A stretch of 64,000 nt of DNA, taken from NCBI RefSeq assembly GCF_000426385.1, contig NZ_AUFG01000005.1, positions 62,001 through 126,000 of the forward strand. The letters run 5' to 3'. The DNA is from Arsenicicoccus bolidensis DSM 15745. Its GTDB lineage: Bacteria; Actinomycetota; Actinomycetes; Actinomycetales; Dermatophilaceae. A program made the translations under genes and the position numbers. Shown here piece after piece: positions 34,048 through 41,618 of this stretch; positions within the stretch are counted from its first letter, which is position 1, and the number at the start of each line of letters is the position of its first letter. The notes under the pieces are model-generated. The model was given only the letters and a program-made list of their open reading frames with translations, made no database searches and had not been told where the DNA came from.

Positions 34048-35071
34048 CGACGGCCGGGAGGGGCGCGGCCGACGGGATGGCCCGTGGGATGACCGGGGGA
34101 GCGGTCGTCGACCTGGGCGTGCACGAGCCGTATGACGCGCCCGGCGTCTTCGCCTTCCTGGCCGCTCGCGCCGTGCCGGGCGTGGAGGTCGCCCACCTGG
34201 CGGGCGACCGGCTGACCTATGCCCGGACGCTCCGGACACGTTCTGGCACAGGCACTCTCGGCGTCTCGGCCCGTGCCGCCGGCGCGGGCTGGCGACTCGA
34301 GGTGCAGGTCGATACGTCCGGCGGAGCGCAGGAGTCCGAGCTCGTGGACGCGGCACGGCGACTGCTCGACCTCGACCACGACGCGATCGCCGCCGACGCT
34401 GCGCTGGCGCGAGACCCGTTGCTGTCGTTGGCGGTTCGAGACGTGCCGGGCATCCGGGTCCCGGTTCGGTCGACGCCGCCGAGCTGCTGGTGCGTGCCGT
34501 CGTGGGCCAGCAGATCTCCGTCGCCGCGGCCCGGACGCACCTGAGTCGCCTTGTCCAGGCGGGCGGTTCGGCATACGACGCGCGAGTCCCGGGTCTGGAC
34601 AGGCTGTTTCCCACCCCGACCCAGATCGCCGAGGTCGTCCCCGATCCGGTGCCCGGGACGGCTCCGGACCCGCAGCGTCCGCTCCGGCTGCCGGGACGCA
34701 GCACGGCAGCTGTCCTGACGGCCGCTCGTGACCTGGCCTCCGGTGCACTCGTGATCGACCGCGCGACGGACCCGGTCCTGTTGCGGGAGAGCCTGGTCCA
34801 GCGACCGTCGATCGGTCCGTGGACCGCTGCGTACGTCGCGATGCGCGTGCTGGGCGACCCCGACGCCTGGCTCTCCACCGACGTGGCCCTGGTGGCCGGC
34901 GCCCGTTCGCTGGGCATGCTCCCGGCCCCCGTGCCCACACGCGAGGCGCACCGGGTCCTGGCCCGGCGGGCGGAGTCCTGGGCGCCATGGCGGTCCTACG
35001 CCGTCATGCACCTGTGGCAGGCCGCCGCGCGAGCGTCATCGGACGCAGCAGGGTCACGCCTCCGACGCTAG
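34044..35071 (+). pseudogene. alkA: AlkA-type DNA-3-methyladenine glycosylase II, frameshifted
   Basis: AlkA removes alkylated bases from DNA. The first frame (from GTG 34044) has the AlkA N-terminal domain: PYDAPGVFAFLAARAVPGVE and DPLLSLAVRDVPGIRVP. The second frame resumes with ELLVRAVVGQQISVAAA and the helix-hairpin-helix/Asp region RPSIGPWTAAYVAMR, with the catalytic aspartate in DAWLSTDVALV. Between them, at about 34460-34466, one base is missing: GTCCCGGTTCGG needs one more G to give the family reading VPGSVDAAELL. As written the product would be cut off before the catalytic domain. It overlaps the response regulator stop by 4 bases, so it was the third gene of that operon. Confidence 0.82.
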
Positions 35072-35091
35072 CAACAGCTGCGGCGCAGGGC

Positions 35092-35337
35092 TCAGCCCTC
35101 GGGAAGCGCGGCGAAGGCCTTCTTGGCGTCGCGGTACCACCCCATGCCCTTGACGGGGTTCTTCCAGCGTCCCCGCATCTCGCGGGCGGCCTCCTCGTGG
35201 GCGGTGTCGCCGCCGGCGACGGCGTCCTTGAGGTGCTGGTCCTGGGCGTGGATGACGTCGTCGGCGGTCGCGCCCGTGTGGGTGGTGTCGCAGGGTCCGC
35301 CGAGCTGGCGGCAGGTCATGTTCTTCACGGTCTTCAC
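35092..35337 (-). CDS. DUF1059 family small protein
   Basis: An 81-residue protein. MTCRQLGGPCDTTHTGATAD carries the two conserved cysteines and the LGG of DUF1059, followed by the helix EVIHAQDQHLK-like segment (here DVIHAQDQHLKDA). The function is unknown. ATG at 35337 with AAGGAGCACG upstream. It lies between the alkA frame and the sigma factor gene. Confidence 0.8.
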   Translation of the reverse strand: MKTVKNMTCRQLGGPCDTTHTGATADDVIHAQDQHLKDAVAGGDTAHEEAAREMRGRWKNPVKGMGWYRDAKKAFAALPEG

Positions 35338-35419
35338 GATCGTGCTCCTTGTTGGTCGCTGTGATGGTGCGGTGATGCTCTGGTGACGACAGGCGGCGGC
35401 CGAGTGTGACCGCCGGGCG

Positions 35420-36235
35420 TCAACGACGGGTCAGGGCTGCCAGGACGGCCGGGTCGGCCCGGAAGTCGATGCGGTGCACCAGCCCGTCGACGATCGTGAA
35501 GTCGAAGGCGACCCGCGCCTCGCCGCGGTGGTACCACGCCGCGCCGGGGCGGCCCTCGAGGAGGGTGGGCAGCGCGGCCCTGGCGGCCCCGTCGAACATC
35601 TCCGCCACGGCCCGGCGGCCCTCCAGCCGGGTGGGGGTGCCCGCGGTGATGGCGGCCGCGTCGGCGGCCACGACCGCGTCGGGCGCGAGCAGCTCGAGGA
35701 GCCGGGCGTACTCACCCTCGCGGGCCGCGGCGAGGAAGGCGTCCACGACCTCCCACTCGGCGCGTCGCTCCTCGGCCCGGGGCTGCGTGACCTTGCGTCG
35801 CGCACGGGAGGCCAGCTTGCGAGCGGCCGCGTGGGTCGTGCCGAGGATCGCCGCGATCGTGGGGAAGTCGATCGCGAGGGTGTCGTGCAGCACGAACGCC
35901 ACCCGCTCTGCCGGGGTCAGCCGGTCGAGGACGACCTGCAGCGCCACACCGACGGTGTCGGCGAGGGCGACCTCGTCGGCCGGGTCGGGCGCGGTGGCGG
36001 TGAGCTCGAGGTCGTCGACGGGCAGGGGGGTGCGGGCCCGCAGCCGGTCCAGGCACAGTCGCGTGGTCACGGTGGTGAGCCAGGCGGTCAGGCTGTCGAT
36101 GTCGGCGTCGGTGCCCTGCAGTCGGATCCACGCCTGCTGCACCACGTCCTCGGCCTCGGCGCGGTCCCCGAGCACCCCGCCCGCGATCCGCAGCAGCCGC
36201 GGCCGCACCGCCTCGAAGGCGTCCGTCTGGTCCAT
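35420..36235 (-). CDS. RNA polymerase sigma factor, SigJ-like with SnoaL C-terminal domain
   Basis: A 271-residue ECF41/SigJ-type sigma factor. Region 2 is near 10-75 (FEAVRPRLLRIAGGVLGD, AEDVVQQAWIRLQ, WLTTVTTRLCLDRLR), region 4 near 105-160 (LTPAERVAFVLHD, FPTIAAILGTTHAAARKLA), and an NTF2-like SnoaL domain forms the last 100 residues. That domain can act in place of a separate anti-sigma factor. No anti-sigma gene is adjacent, which fits. The start may be ATG at 36235 or the in-frame GTG at 36244. The regulon cannot be told. Confidence 0.9.
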   Translation of the reverse strand: MDQTDAFEAVRPRLLRIAGGVLGDRAEAEDVVQQAWIRLQGTDADIDSLTAWLTTVTTRLCLDRLRARTPLPVDDLELTATAPDPADEVALADTVGVALQVVLDRLTPAERVAFVLHDTLAIDFPTIAAILGTTHAAARKLASRARRKVTQPRAEERRAEWEVVDAFLAAAREGEYARLLELLAPDAVVAADAAAITAGTPTRLEGRRAVAEMFDGAARAALPTLLEGRPGAAWYHRGEARVAFDFTIVDGLVHRIDFRADPAVLAALTRR

Positions 36236-36330
36236 GGTCGTCACACTCCCATCACGTGGTCCGTCATGGGTAGTGACTCCGGGATCAGCCCAGGTGTGAC
36301 CGCCTGCCGGTGCGGGGAGGGGCAGGCGCG

Positions 36331-37188
36331 TCAGGCCTGCCGCGCCGTCGCGTCGAGGAAGGCCCGCCAGTGGCTCTGCCCCTGCGTGAGCCGGCCGCCG
36401 ACGCCCACGCGCTCGAGGACGTCCTGCGTCGCCGACCGCGTGTCGTCGTCCCAGGACCCGGTCGGTTGTATGTCGAGGCCCCAGACGTGACGACACATGG
36501 CCTGCACGGCCTGGACCTGCACGCGCGAGCCGGGGGAGAAGGTGCTGCCGGCGGGACCGGAGCGGCCGTCGTCGACGTGGATGTGGTTGTGGTGCGCCTG
36601 GTCGTAGAGATAGGTCAGGACCGAGGCGAAGTCGTGGTGCAGGCTGGCGGCCAGGCGCCAGTACGAGCGCTCGCGCGCGGCCCGTTCCCCGCCGGTGGCG
36701 CTCTGCCACAGGTCGTAGCGGCAGCTGACCAGCTCCTGACCTGCACCGGTGCGGACCCGGGCCAGGTCGAAGGCGCGTCCGGCGTGGTGCCACGAGAGGC
36801 GAGGGCGGTCCTCGGCCCTGACCCAGGCGCCATACGACCAGAGCTGGGCCGGTGGCGGTGCGGGCAGGTAGGTCCAGTGCCGGGCCAGGGTGTCGGACAG
36901 CCGCTGGGCGAACGCAGGCTCGATCCGGAACCCCGTCGGTGTCCCGGAGACCTCGTAGTAGAGGCGGGCACCAGCCAGCCGGTCGAGGCGCGGCAGCTGC
37001 TCGGACGCGACGCCTGTGGGATCGCCCGACGGCGTCGACGGGTCGCTCTCTGACAGCTGGTCCACGGTCTCCTGCAAGGGATCTCGTGCTGCCCACAGGG
37101 CCGCGGCCGTCGCGAGCGTCGCGGCGCCGCCGACGAGGACGGCGCGCCGCCGTGGCCTGTGCTCGGGGGAGCTGGTGTCGTCGGGCAC
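36331..37188 (-). CDS. Exported extensin-like (DacB/M15-related) protein
   Basis: A 285-residue protein with a twin-arginine-like signal: HRPRRRAVLVGGAATLATAA then ALWAARD. The mature part has YYEVSGTPTGFRIEP, SWHHAGRAFDLARV and the pair HNHIHVDDGR. Histidines and aspartates in these motifs match the zinc site of extensin-like or M15/LAS peptidases that act on cell wall peptides. The C-terminal 80 residues resemble a peptidoglycan-binding helix bundle (MCRHVWGLDIQPTGSWDDDT). It probably acts outside the membrane. GTG at 37188. Confidence 0.7.
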   Translation of the reverse strand: MPDDTSSPEHRPRRRAVLVGGAATLATAAALWAARDPLQETVDQLSESDPSTPSGDPTGVASEQLPRLDRLAGARLYYEVSGTPTGFRIEPAFAQRLSDTLARHWTYLPAPPPAQLWSYGAWVRAEDRPRLSWHHAGRAFDLARVRTGAGQELVSCRYDLWQSATGGERAARERSYWRLAASLHHDFASVLTYLYDQAHHNHIHVDDGRSGPAGSTFSPGSRVQVQAVQAMCRHVWGLDIQPTGSWDDDTRSATQDVLERVGVGGRLTQGQSHWRAFLDATARQA

Positions 37189-37257
37189 GGTGCCTCTGCC
37201 TCCTGGGTGTCTGGTCCAGGATGCCCTGCGCGGAGCCGGACGGTGATGACGACGGCG

Positions 37258-39138
37258 TCAGGCCCGCTCGATTCGCAGCATCGTCCCAGCGGGCCCACCG
37301 GGGGTGGCCAGCATGAGATAGAGGTGCTCGCCGTCGGTGGTGAGGTCCCACAGCTTGCCACCCGTCGTGATCGGCAGGCTGATCGTGGTCCAGGTCCAGG
37401 GCGGCGAGCCCGGGTCGGCGGCCACCAGCGCGCCGTCCCAGTCAGCGGCGATCACCTTGCCGGTGAGCTGGGGGATCGCGGTGCCGCGATAGATGACCGC
37501 CCCGCTCACGATCTGGCCGACCTCCGGCCCGAGCTCGGCAGCGGGGAGGGTGAGCCTCGCCCCCTCCAGCGCGAGGCACCGGGGCTCGGGGCGCCCGCCC
37601 GGCCAGCACTGCGAGACGCGGGCGCGGGGGAGCAGCGGGTAGCCCGCGTTGTCGCCAGGCCTGGGCAGGAGCACCTGCTGGTGCATCTCGGTCCACATGG
37701 CGTGCGCCACGAGCAGGCCGCGCTGCGGGTCCGCGTGGATGCGGAACGGGTTGCGGTAGCCCCCGGAGTAGATCTCGGGGTGCCCGCCGCCCTTGGCGTA
37801 CGGATTGTCCTGCGGCACGGTGTAGCTCGCACCCTTGCCCGGCGTGATCCGCAGGATCTTGCCCTCGTAGGACCGGGGGTCCTGCGCCTCCTCGCCGGCC
37901 GCCCCTCGGGCGACGAGGAGGTTGCCCCGGTCGTCCAGGGCGAGGCCGCCACCGAGGTGGTCCAGCCCCGCCGACGGGAAGCGCATGATCACCTGCTCGG
38001 ACCGGGGGTCGGCCACCAGGGTCCGGGGATCGGCCCGCCACCGGGAGAGCACGTCGACCCGCAGCGCGCCCGGGTGCTGGGCCGTGGGCTTGGTCGAACG
38101 AATCGTGTAGAAGGTCCCGGACGTCGCGAAGTCGGGTGCCGGCTGGAACCCCGCCAGGCCCAGCTCCAGCGAGCTCGAGCTGGGGCCGAGCGTGCTGGCC
38201 CGCACGTCCAGGAACGGCTGGGCGCGCAGCACGTCGCCCTGCAGCACGCGGATCGTGCCGACCTGGTCCTGGACGAGGCGGCGGGTCCGGTCGAGGCGCA
38301 CGACCCGGCGGGGCACGGCCAGCTGGTCCGTCACGATCGCCGTCCGGAGGCCGGGGACGGGCAGCGTGGGGAGGGCCGAGGGGCCTTGCGCGGCAGTCGT
38401 GCTCGTCGAGCCTCCGACCGCCCCGCCGGAGGACGGGCCCGTTCCGCGACCGGCCGAGCCTGCGCCGTCCGCGCACGCGGCCACGAGGGCCAGGGCGAGG
38501 ACGAGGTGAGCGGTGGCGTCCGGATCGATGTCGCGGCCGATCTCGCCCTCCGCCGTGGCGCGGCTGACGAGGGAGGCGAGCAGCCCACGGATCTCGTCGT
38601 CGCCGGCGGCGATGGTGGCACCGATGGAGCTGTCGTGTGCCGCACGCTCGGCGAAGGCAGCGCCCTGCAGCGTCAGGGCTCGTCGCCGCTCGTCCAGGGG
38701 GAGGGTCGAGACGACGAGCTCCACGAGCCAGGTCTGCAGCGTCGGCCGGCCGGGCTCCCCCGGAGGCGTGCCGACCCCGGCGCGGAGCCGCTCGAGCATG
38801 GCGGCCTCGATCTCGCCCTTGCTGGCGAAGGCTCGCTGCACCGCCCCGAGGGACCAGCCGGACTCCGCGGCGATCGTGCGGAAGCTGACCCCCGCGCTGC
38901 CGTCCCGCGCGACGATCGCGAGGGCGGCATCGGCGAGCTCCGCCTGGCGCTGCGTGAGGGGCATGACGTCCAGGGTAGTCACGAGGGGACGCCGGCCAGG
39001 GGGGGGGGCGGTGGCGGGGGAGGGGATCGTGGGGGAGCTGGTGGGTGAGCTCGTGACGGTGCGGCGACACAGCAGCACGGCGTAGGCCAGGAGCAGCAGC
39101 GTGCCGAGTCCCAGCACCACGAGGGTTGCGGTGCCCAT
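37258..39138 (-). CDS. Chimera: membrane segment, TetR regulator and PQQ-type sugar dehydrogenase lipoprotein in one frame
   Basis: One open frame of 626 codons holds three parts. Residues 1-50 are a membrane helix and Pro-rich linker, started by ATG 39138 behind a strong GGAGG. Residues about 59-215 are a TetR regulator (MPLTQRQAELADAALAIVA, SFRTIAAESGWSLGAVQRAF). At LVLALALVAAC (residues 212-222) it changes into what looks like the end of a lipoprotein signal with lipobox cysteine C222. The rest is a beta-propeller aldose dehydrogenase (GLAGFQPAPDF, LDHLGGGLALDDRGNLLVA, GYRNPFRIHADP). No normal lipoprotein start exists, so a deletion that joined two genes is likely. GTG 38982 or ATG 38964 are the natural TetR starts. 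Confidence 0.75.
   Translation of the reverse strand: MGTATLVVLGLGTLLLLAYAVLLCRRTVTSSPTSSPTIPSPATAPPPGRRPLVTTLDVMPLTQRQAELADAALAIVARDGSAGVSFRTIAAESGWSLGAVQRAFASKGEIEAAMLERLRAGVGTPPGEPGRPTLQTWLVELVVSTLPLDERRRALTLQGAAFAERAAHDSSIGATIAAGDDEIRGLLASLVSRATAEGEIGRDIDPDATAHLVLALALVAACADGAGSAGRGTGPSSGGAVGGSTSTTAAQGPSALPTLPVPGLRTAIVTDQLAVPRRVVRLDRTRRLVQDQVGTIRVLQGDVLRAQPFLDVRASTLGPSSSSLELGLAGFQPAPDFATSGTFYTIRSTKPTAQHPGALRVDVLSRWRADPRTLVADPRSEQVIMRFPSAGLDHLGGGLALDDRGNLLVARGAAGEEAQDPRSYEGKILRITPGKGASYTVPQDNPYAKGGGHPEIYSGGYRNPFRIHADPQRGLLVAHAMWTEMHQQVLLPRPGDNAGYPLLPRARVSQCWPGGRPEPRCLALEGARLTLPAAELGPEVGQIVSGAVIYRGTAIPQLTGKVIAADWDGALVAADPGSPPWTWTTISLPITTGGKLWDLTTDGEHLYLMLATPGGPAGTMLRIERA
38999..39008. repeat. 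Homopolymer of ten G (ten C on the coding strand)
   Basis: Ten consecutive G residues on the plus strand encode the prolines of the linker between the membrane helix and the TetR part of the chimeric gene. Loss or gain of one or two bases would uncouple the two parts. Runs of this length are rare even in GC-rich genomes and prone to both slippage and sequencing error. Confidence 0.9.
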
Positions 39139-39293
39139 CGAGTCGCCTCCGGCATACGCGCACCAGTCGTAGGCGAGATGCCAGCCGGTTCGCGCTGGGG
39201 CGAGGCGGGTGCGCCGCGCGTCGGAGGTACCGCTTGACCCATGCCAGGCGTACGGTCAGGGGAAGGAGCCGCTGGCTCCGCTAGGGAGTGGCC

Positions 39294-39428
39294 ATGTCCG
39301 ACAAGTCCCCGCGGCACTCGTTGTCGCAGAAGAGCACCAAGTCCCTCAAGGAGAAGCGGCGCGAGAAGAAGGCCGCTGAGAACCCGGCGAGCCAGGTCGA
39401 CAAGGCGATCCACCCCAAGCGCGGCTGA
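39294..39428 (+). CDS. Small basic conserved-type protein of 44 residues
   Basis: ATG at 39294 follows TAGGGAG and opens a frame of 45 codons: MSDKSPRHSLSQKST starts it and DKAIHPKRG ends it. It is rich in lysine, arginine and serine, with a central KEKRREKKAA helix. Short lysine-rich proteins like this occur in actinobacteria and may bind nucleic acid, but I do not know a function. A good ribosome site, clean start and stop and its own intergenic space support it. Confidence 0.6.
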   Translation: MSDKSPRHSLSQKSTKSLKEKRREKKAAENPASQVDKAIHPKRG

Positions 39429-39516
39429 CCCGCGGGGTTAGTCTCAGCCTGCGACTTAAGCTGGCGCCTATCCGGCCGAAACAGGATCCCTCGAGTCGGA
39501 TTGATATCATCACCCG

Positions 39517-40077
39517 GTGCCTGTTGAGGTGGTCCCGTACTCGCCCTCGTGGCGGGCCCAGTTCGAGCTGGTCGCGGGCGACCTGCGCCAGGCTCTCTCT
39601 GGAGTGACCTCCGCACGAGTCGAGCACGTGGGATCGACCTCCGTGCCAGGGCTCGCGGCGAAGCCCATCATGGATATCGACGTCATCGTGTCTGCCGAGG
39701 AGATGCAGATGGCGATGGCCGCCATGAGCTCCGCTGGGTACGTCCACCGTGGGGACCTGGGAGTCGCCGATCGGGAGGCATTCCGCCCTCCCGATGATTG
39801 CCCGAGGCGGAACGTCTATGTCTGTCGGGAGGGCACACTGAACGTTCGCAACCACCTCGCAGTTCGCGATGTACTTCGTACGCGGGAAGACCTACGTGAC
39901 GAGTACGGGGCCGTGAAGCGGGCGCTTGCAGCAGAGCCCGACATGGACATCGATACCTACATCGCCCGCAAGTCTGCGGTGCTCCAGAAGGTCCTCGCGG
40001 AGTCCAGCTTGACGGCCGACGAATGCCTTCAGATCTTGCGCCTCAACGATCCACGCAATGGTGGGCCTGGCCTTTAG
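39517..40077 (+). CDS. GrpB family protein (UPF0157 nucleotidyltransferase-like)
   Basis: A 186-residue protein. The family pattern is complete: VEVVPYSPSWRAQFELVAG, the core HVGSTSVPGLAAKPIMDIDV with a GS...DxD-like nucleotidyltransferase motif, LNVRNHLAVRDVLRT and EYGAVKRALA. GrpB-like proteins are stand-alone or fused to dephospho-CoA kinase; their reaction is unproven. The GTG at 39517 starts at the conserved residue; no strong ribosome site is seen. Base composition here is lower in GC than in the neighbours (ATC, GAT, ATGGAT codons), which may mean transfer. It is the last intact gene before the dif-like site. Confidence 0.85.
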   Translation: MPVEVVPYSPSWRAQFELVAGDLRQALSGVTSARVEHVGSTSVPGLAAKPIMDIDVIVSAEEMQMAMAAMSSAGYVHRGDLGVADREAFRPPDDCPRRNVYVCREGTLNVRNHLAVRDVLRTREDLRDEYGAVKRALAAEPDMDIDTYIARKSAVLQKVLAESSLTADECLQILRLNDPRNGGPGL

Positions 40078-40445
40078 CGCATGCTGATCAGACCCGCCGC
40101 CGTCCGTGATGCCGAGGCTTTCGTCATCGACTCGGGCATCGGGCGCATCGCCGCACAGCTCGTCGAAGAGCTGCACCAGTTGCGGTGGGGGATCAGGTCA
40201 TGGTGCTGGAGGGGGCTGGTGCACCGCTGTCGCTGTAATGACATAATGTGGATTATCGGCGTTTTTGAGTGTGAGGCTGGAAGGGGCGCCATCACCGCTG
40301 GCGCCCAAGGGCTGATCATCACGACGTCCTGGTCCTGTGCATCGAGCACCGACGTGGCGCCGTCACCATCGGTGTGGGGCCGGCCGCACAGCCCGGTGAT
40401 CCGGTCAAGCCTTGATCTTTGTTGCGCCATCGCTAGCGTCTGCTC
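40078..40445. other. Gene-poor gap with gene remnants and the dif-like site
   Basis: This 368-bp stretch has no convincing complete gene. From ATG 40081 the first 14 codons (LIRPAAVRDAEAF) look like the start of a GNAT acetyltransferase, but nothing of the rest of that family follows. A downstream frame ending at about 40414 has strands like DVLVLCIEHRRGAVTIGVG with no start of its own. AT-rich sequence surrounds the dif-like site at 40236-40263. Confidence 0.6.
40236..40263 (-). other. dif: dif-like XerC/XerD recombination site
   Basis: Read on the minus strand, the 28 bases divide as AACGCCGATAA (XerC arm), TCCACA (6-bp centre) and TTATGTCATTA (XerD arm). The E. coli dif site is GGTGCGCATAA, TGTATA, TTATGTTAAAT: the inner ATAA/TTATGT blocks and the 11-6-11 spacing agree. 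The CGATAAT...ATTATGTCA layout is also what I recall for actinobacterial dif sites. It lies in non-coding AT-rich sequence. XerC/XerD resolve chromosome dimers at this site. Strand is given by the XerC-to-XerD direction. Confidence 0.8.
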
Positions 40446-40925
40446 ATGGACATGATGCGCGGCGAGCAGATCGCCCAGGCCGACCTCACCCACGGGCGCA
40501 AGCTCGCCCAGGGCCTCCACGCCCGTTATCTGGTCAGCGAATTCTCCACCGGCGCAAGCTTTGTCGTGGCCGCTGGCCGGGCCGGCGATGAGCTTGGGCA
40601 TCACCCGATCGTGTCGATCGGCCCCGGCTACGTCGACCTCAGGCTGGTCAGCGACGACGCCATCTATCGGGACGACGAAGGCACCGAGCACGTCGTCCAA
40701 TGGGTGACCAAGCAGGACGTCGACGAGGGCAAGGAGCCGCAGCAGCGCTTCCATGTCGAGGTCTACGTGGCGCCCGAGGTGGTCGAGAGACGGGTCGCCG
40801 CCGCCATCGCTGCAGGGGGAACCGTCGTCGACGACACCGATGCGCCTGGTCTCACCGTGATCGCCGACCAGGACGGCAACCCGGGCGTCGTCTGCGCCGA
40901 CATGTCCGCTGTGCGGCGCATCTGA
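40446..40925 (+). CDS. Pterin-4a-carbinolamine dehydratase-like / VOC protein with an internal deletion
   Basis: A 159-residue protein. Residues 1-92 match the dehydratase fold: RKLAQGLHARYLV, then DELGHHPIVSIG with the catalytic histidine pair (H52, H53), YVDLRLVSDDAIYRDDEGT and QWVTKQDVD. Residues 96-159 are the second half of a VOC domain: EPQQRFHVEVYVAPEVVERR and VIADQDGNPGVVC. Full-length actinobacterial relatives have a dehydratase domain followed by a whole VOC domain; here the first half of the VOC domain is missing at about residue 94. The dehydratase part could still work. ATG at 40446, 180 bases from the dif-like site. Confidence 0.75.
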   Translation: MDMMRGEQIAQADLTHGRKLAQGLHARYLVSEFSTGASFVVAAGRAGDELGHHPIVSIGPGYVDLRLVSDDAIYRDDEGTEHVVQWVTKQDVDEGKEPQQRFHVEVYVAPEVVERRVAAAIAAGGTVVDDTDAPGLTVIADQDGNPGVVCADMSAVRRI

Positions 40926-40966
40926 ACCGCTTGCCCGTATGACGCGGTCGGCGGGGTTCGCAAGCC

Positions 40967-41374
40967 CTAGGTCTTGTCGAGGTCCTCCAGGAGCGTCATG
41001 CCGGCTCGTGCTGCCGCCTTGCGATCGAAGGTCAGGGTCTCTCGACACCCGTGCGTGCGGGCGACGGCGGCGATGAGCGCGTCCGCGAAGTCCGCGCCTT
41101 CGGCGACGGCCGCCAACGCGGAGGCCAGTGCCTTCCGGTCCTGCAGGACCAGAGCGTCATCGATGGACAGGCGGCGGATGGCGTCGAGCATCTGGTCCGC
41201 GGACGCTCGGTAGACCTGCCGCATGACCCACCACGTCTCCACCAGCGCGACGGAGCCCACGAAGAGCGGATCCTGCGGTGACGCGTCTGCGATCACCCTT
41301 CGGGCGAGCTGACTCTGGTGCGGATCGTCGCCGGCGAGGAACCGGACGAGGATGTTGGTGTCAACGGCGATCAC
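40967..41374 (-). CDS. vapC: VapC-type PIN domain ribonuclease toxin
   Basis: A 135-residue PIN domain protein. Acidic metal-binding residues are visible: D5 in MIAVDTNILVRFL, E46 in ALVETWWVM, and the aspartates of GADFADALIAAVA and LTFDRKAA. It would cleave RNA when freed from its antitoxin. The ATG at 41374 overlaps the stop of the AbrB-type antitoxin gene by 4 bases (ATGA), so the module is coupled and appears complete. Confidence 0.9.
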   Translation of the reverse strand: MIAVDTNILVRFLAGDDPHQSQLARRVIADASPQDPLFVGSVALVETWWVMRQVYRASADQMLDAIRRLSIDDALVLQDRKALASALAAVAEGADFADALIAAVARTHGCRETLTFDRKAAARAGMTLLEDLDKT

Positions 41375-41616
41375 GGCATGGACTCCCCCGCTGCGGCGGC
41401 TATCGCCTCGTCCATGTCGTCCAGGGTGGCCGGCGGTCCGTCACCCCTCAACGTCCCGAACAGATCAAGGACGCTGTGCCGTCGCGTCGTCAGGACGTAG
41501 TCCCCACTCTCGTTGCGGGTGAACGTCACCGTGGTGCCGGGCGTCAGGCCCATCTCCTCCCGGACGTCCTTGGGGATGGTGATCTGACCCTTGCTCGTCA
41601 TCGTGGCAGTCGACAT
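41371..41616 (-). CDS. AbrB/MazE-type antitoxin (SpoVT-AbrB domain)
   Basis: An 81-residue swapped-hairpin DNA-binding antitoxin: STATMTSKGQITIPKDVREE is the AbrB core, followed by GLTPGTTVTFTRNESGDYVL. The C-terminal half (LDDMDEAIAAAAGES) would wrap around the PIN toxin. Such antitoxins repress their own operon. ATG at 41616 follows a perfect AAGGAGGT site at 5-6 bases, which lies in the right arm of a long hairpin (41619-41648). Confidence 0.88.
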   Translation of the reverse strand: MSTATMTSKGQITIPKDVREEMGLTPGTTVTFTRNESGDYVLTTRRHSVLDLFGTLRGDGPPATLDDMDEAIAAAAGESMP

Positions 41617-41618
41617 GT

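Noticed and set aside
40240-40262. The AT-rich palindromic sequence as an ordinary promoter or terminator hairpin
   Set aside because: The arms are not self-complementary beyond ATAATnnnATTAT and the asymmetric outer bases and 11-6-11 spacing fit dif much better.
40320-40414. CsrA-like strand pattern in DVLVLCIEHRRGAVTIGVG
   Set aside because: No start codon, no upstream CsrA N-terminus, and CsrA is not expected in this lineage; likely chance.
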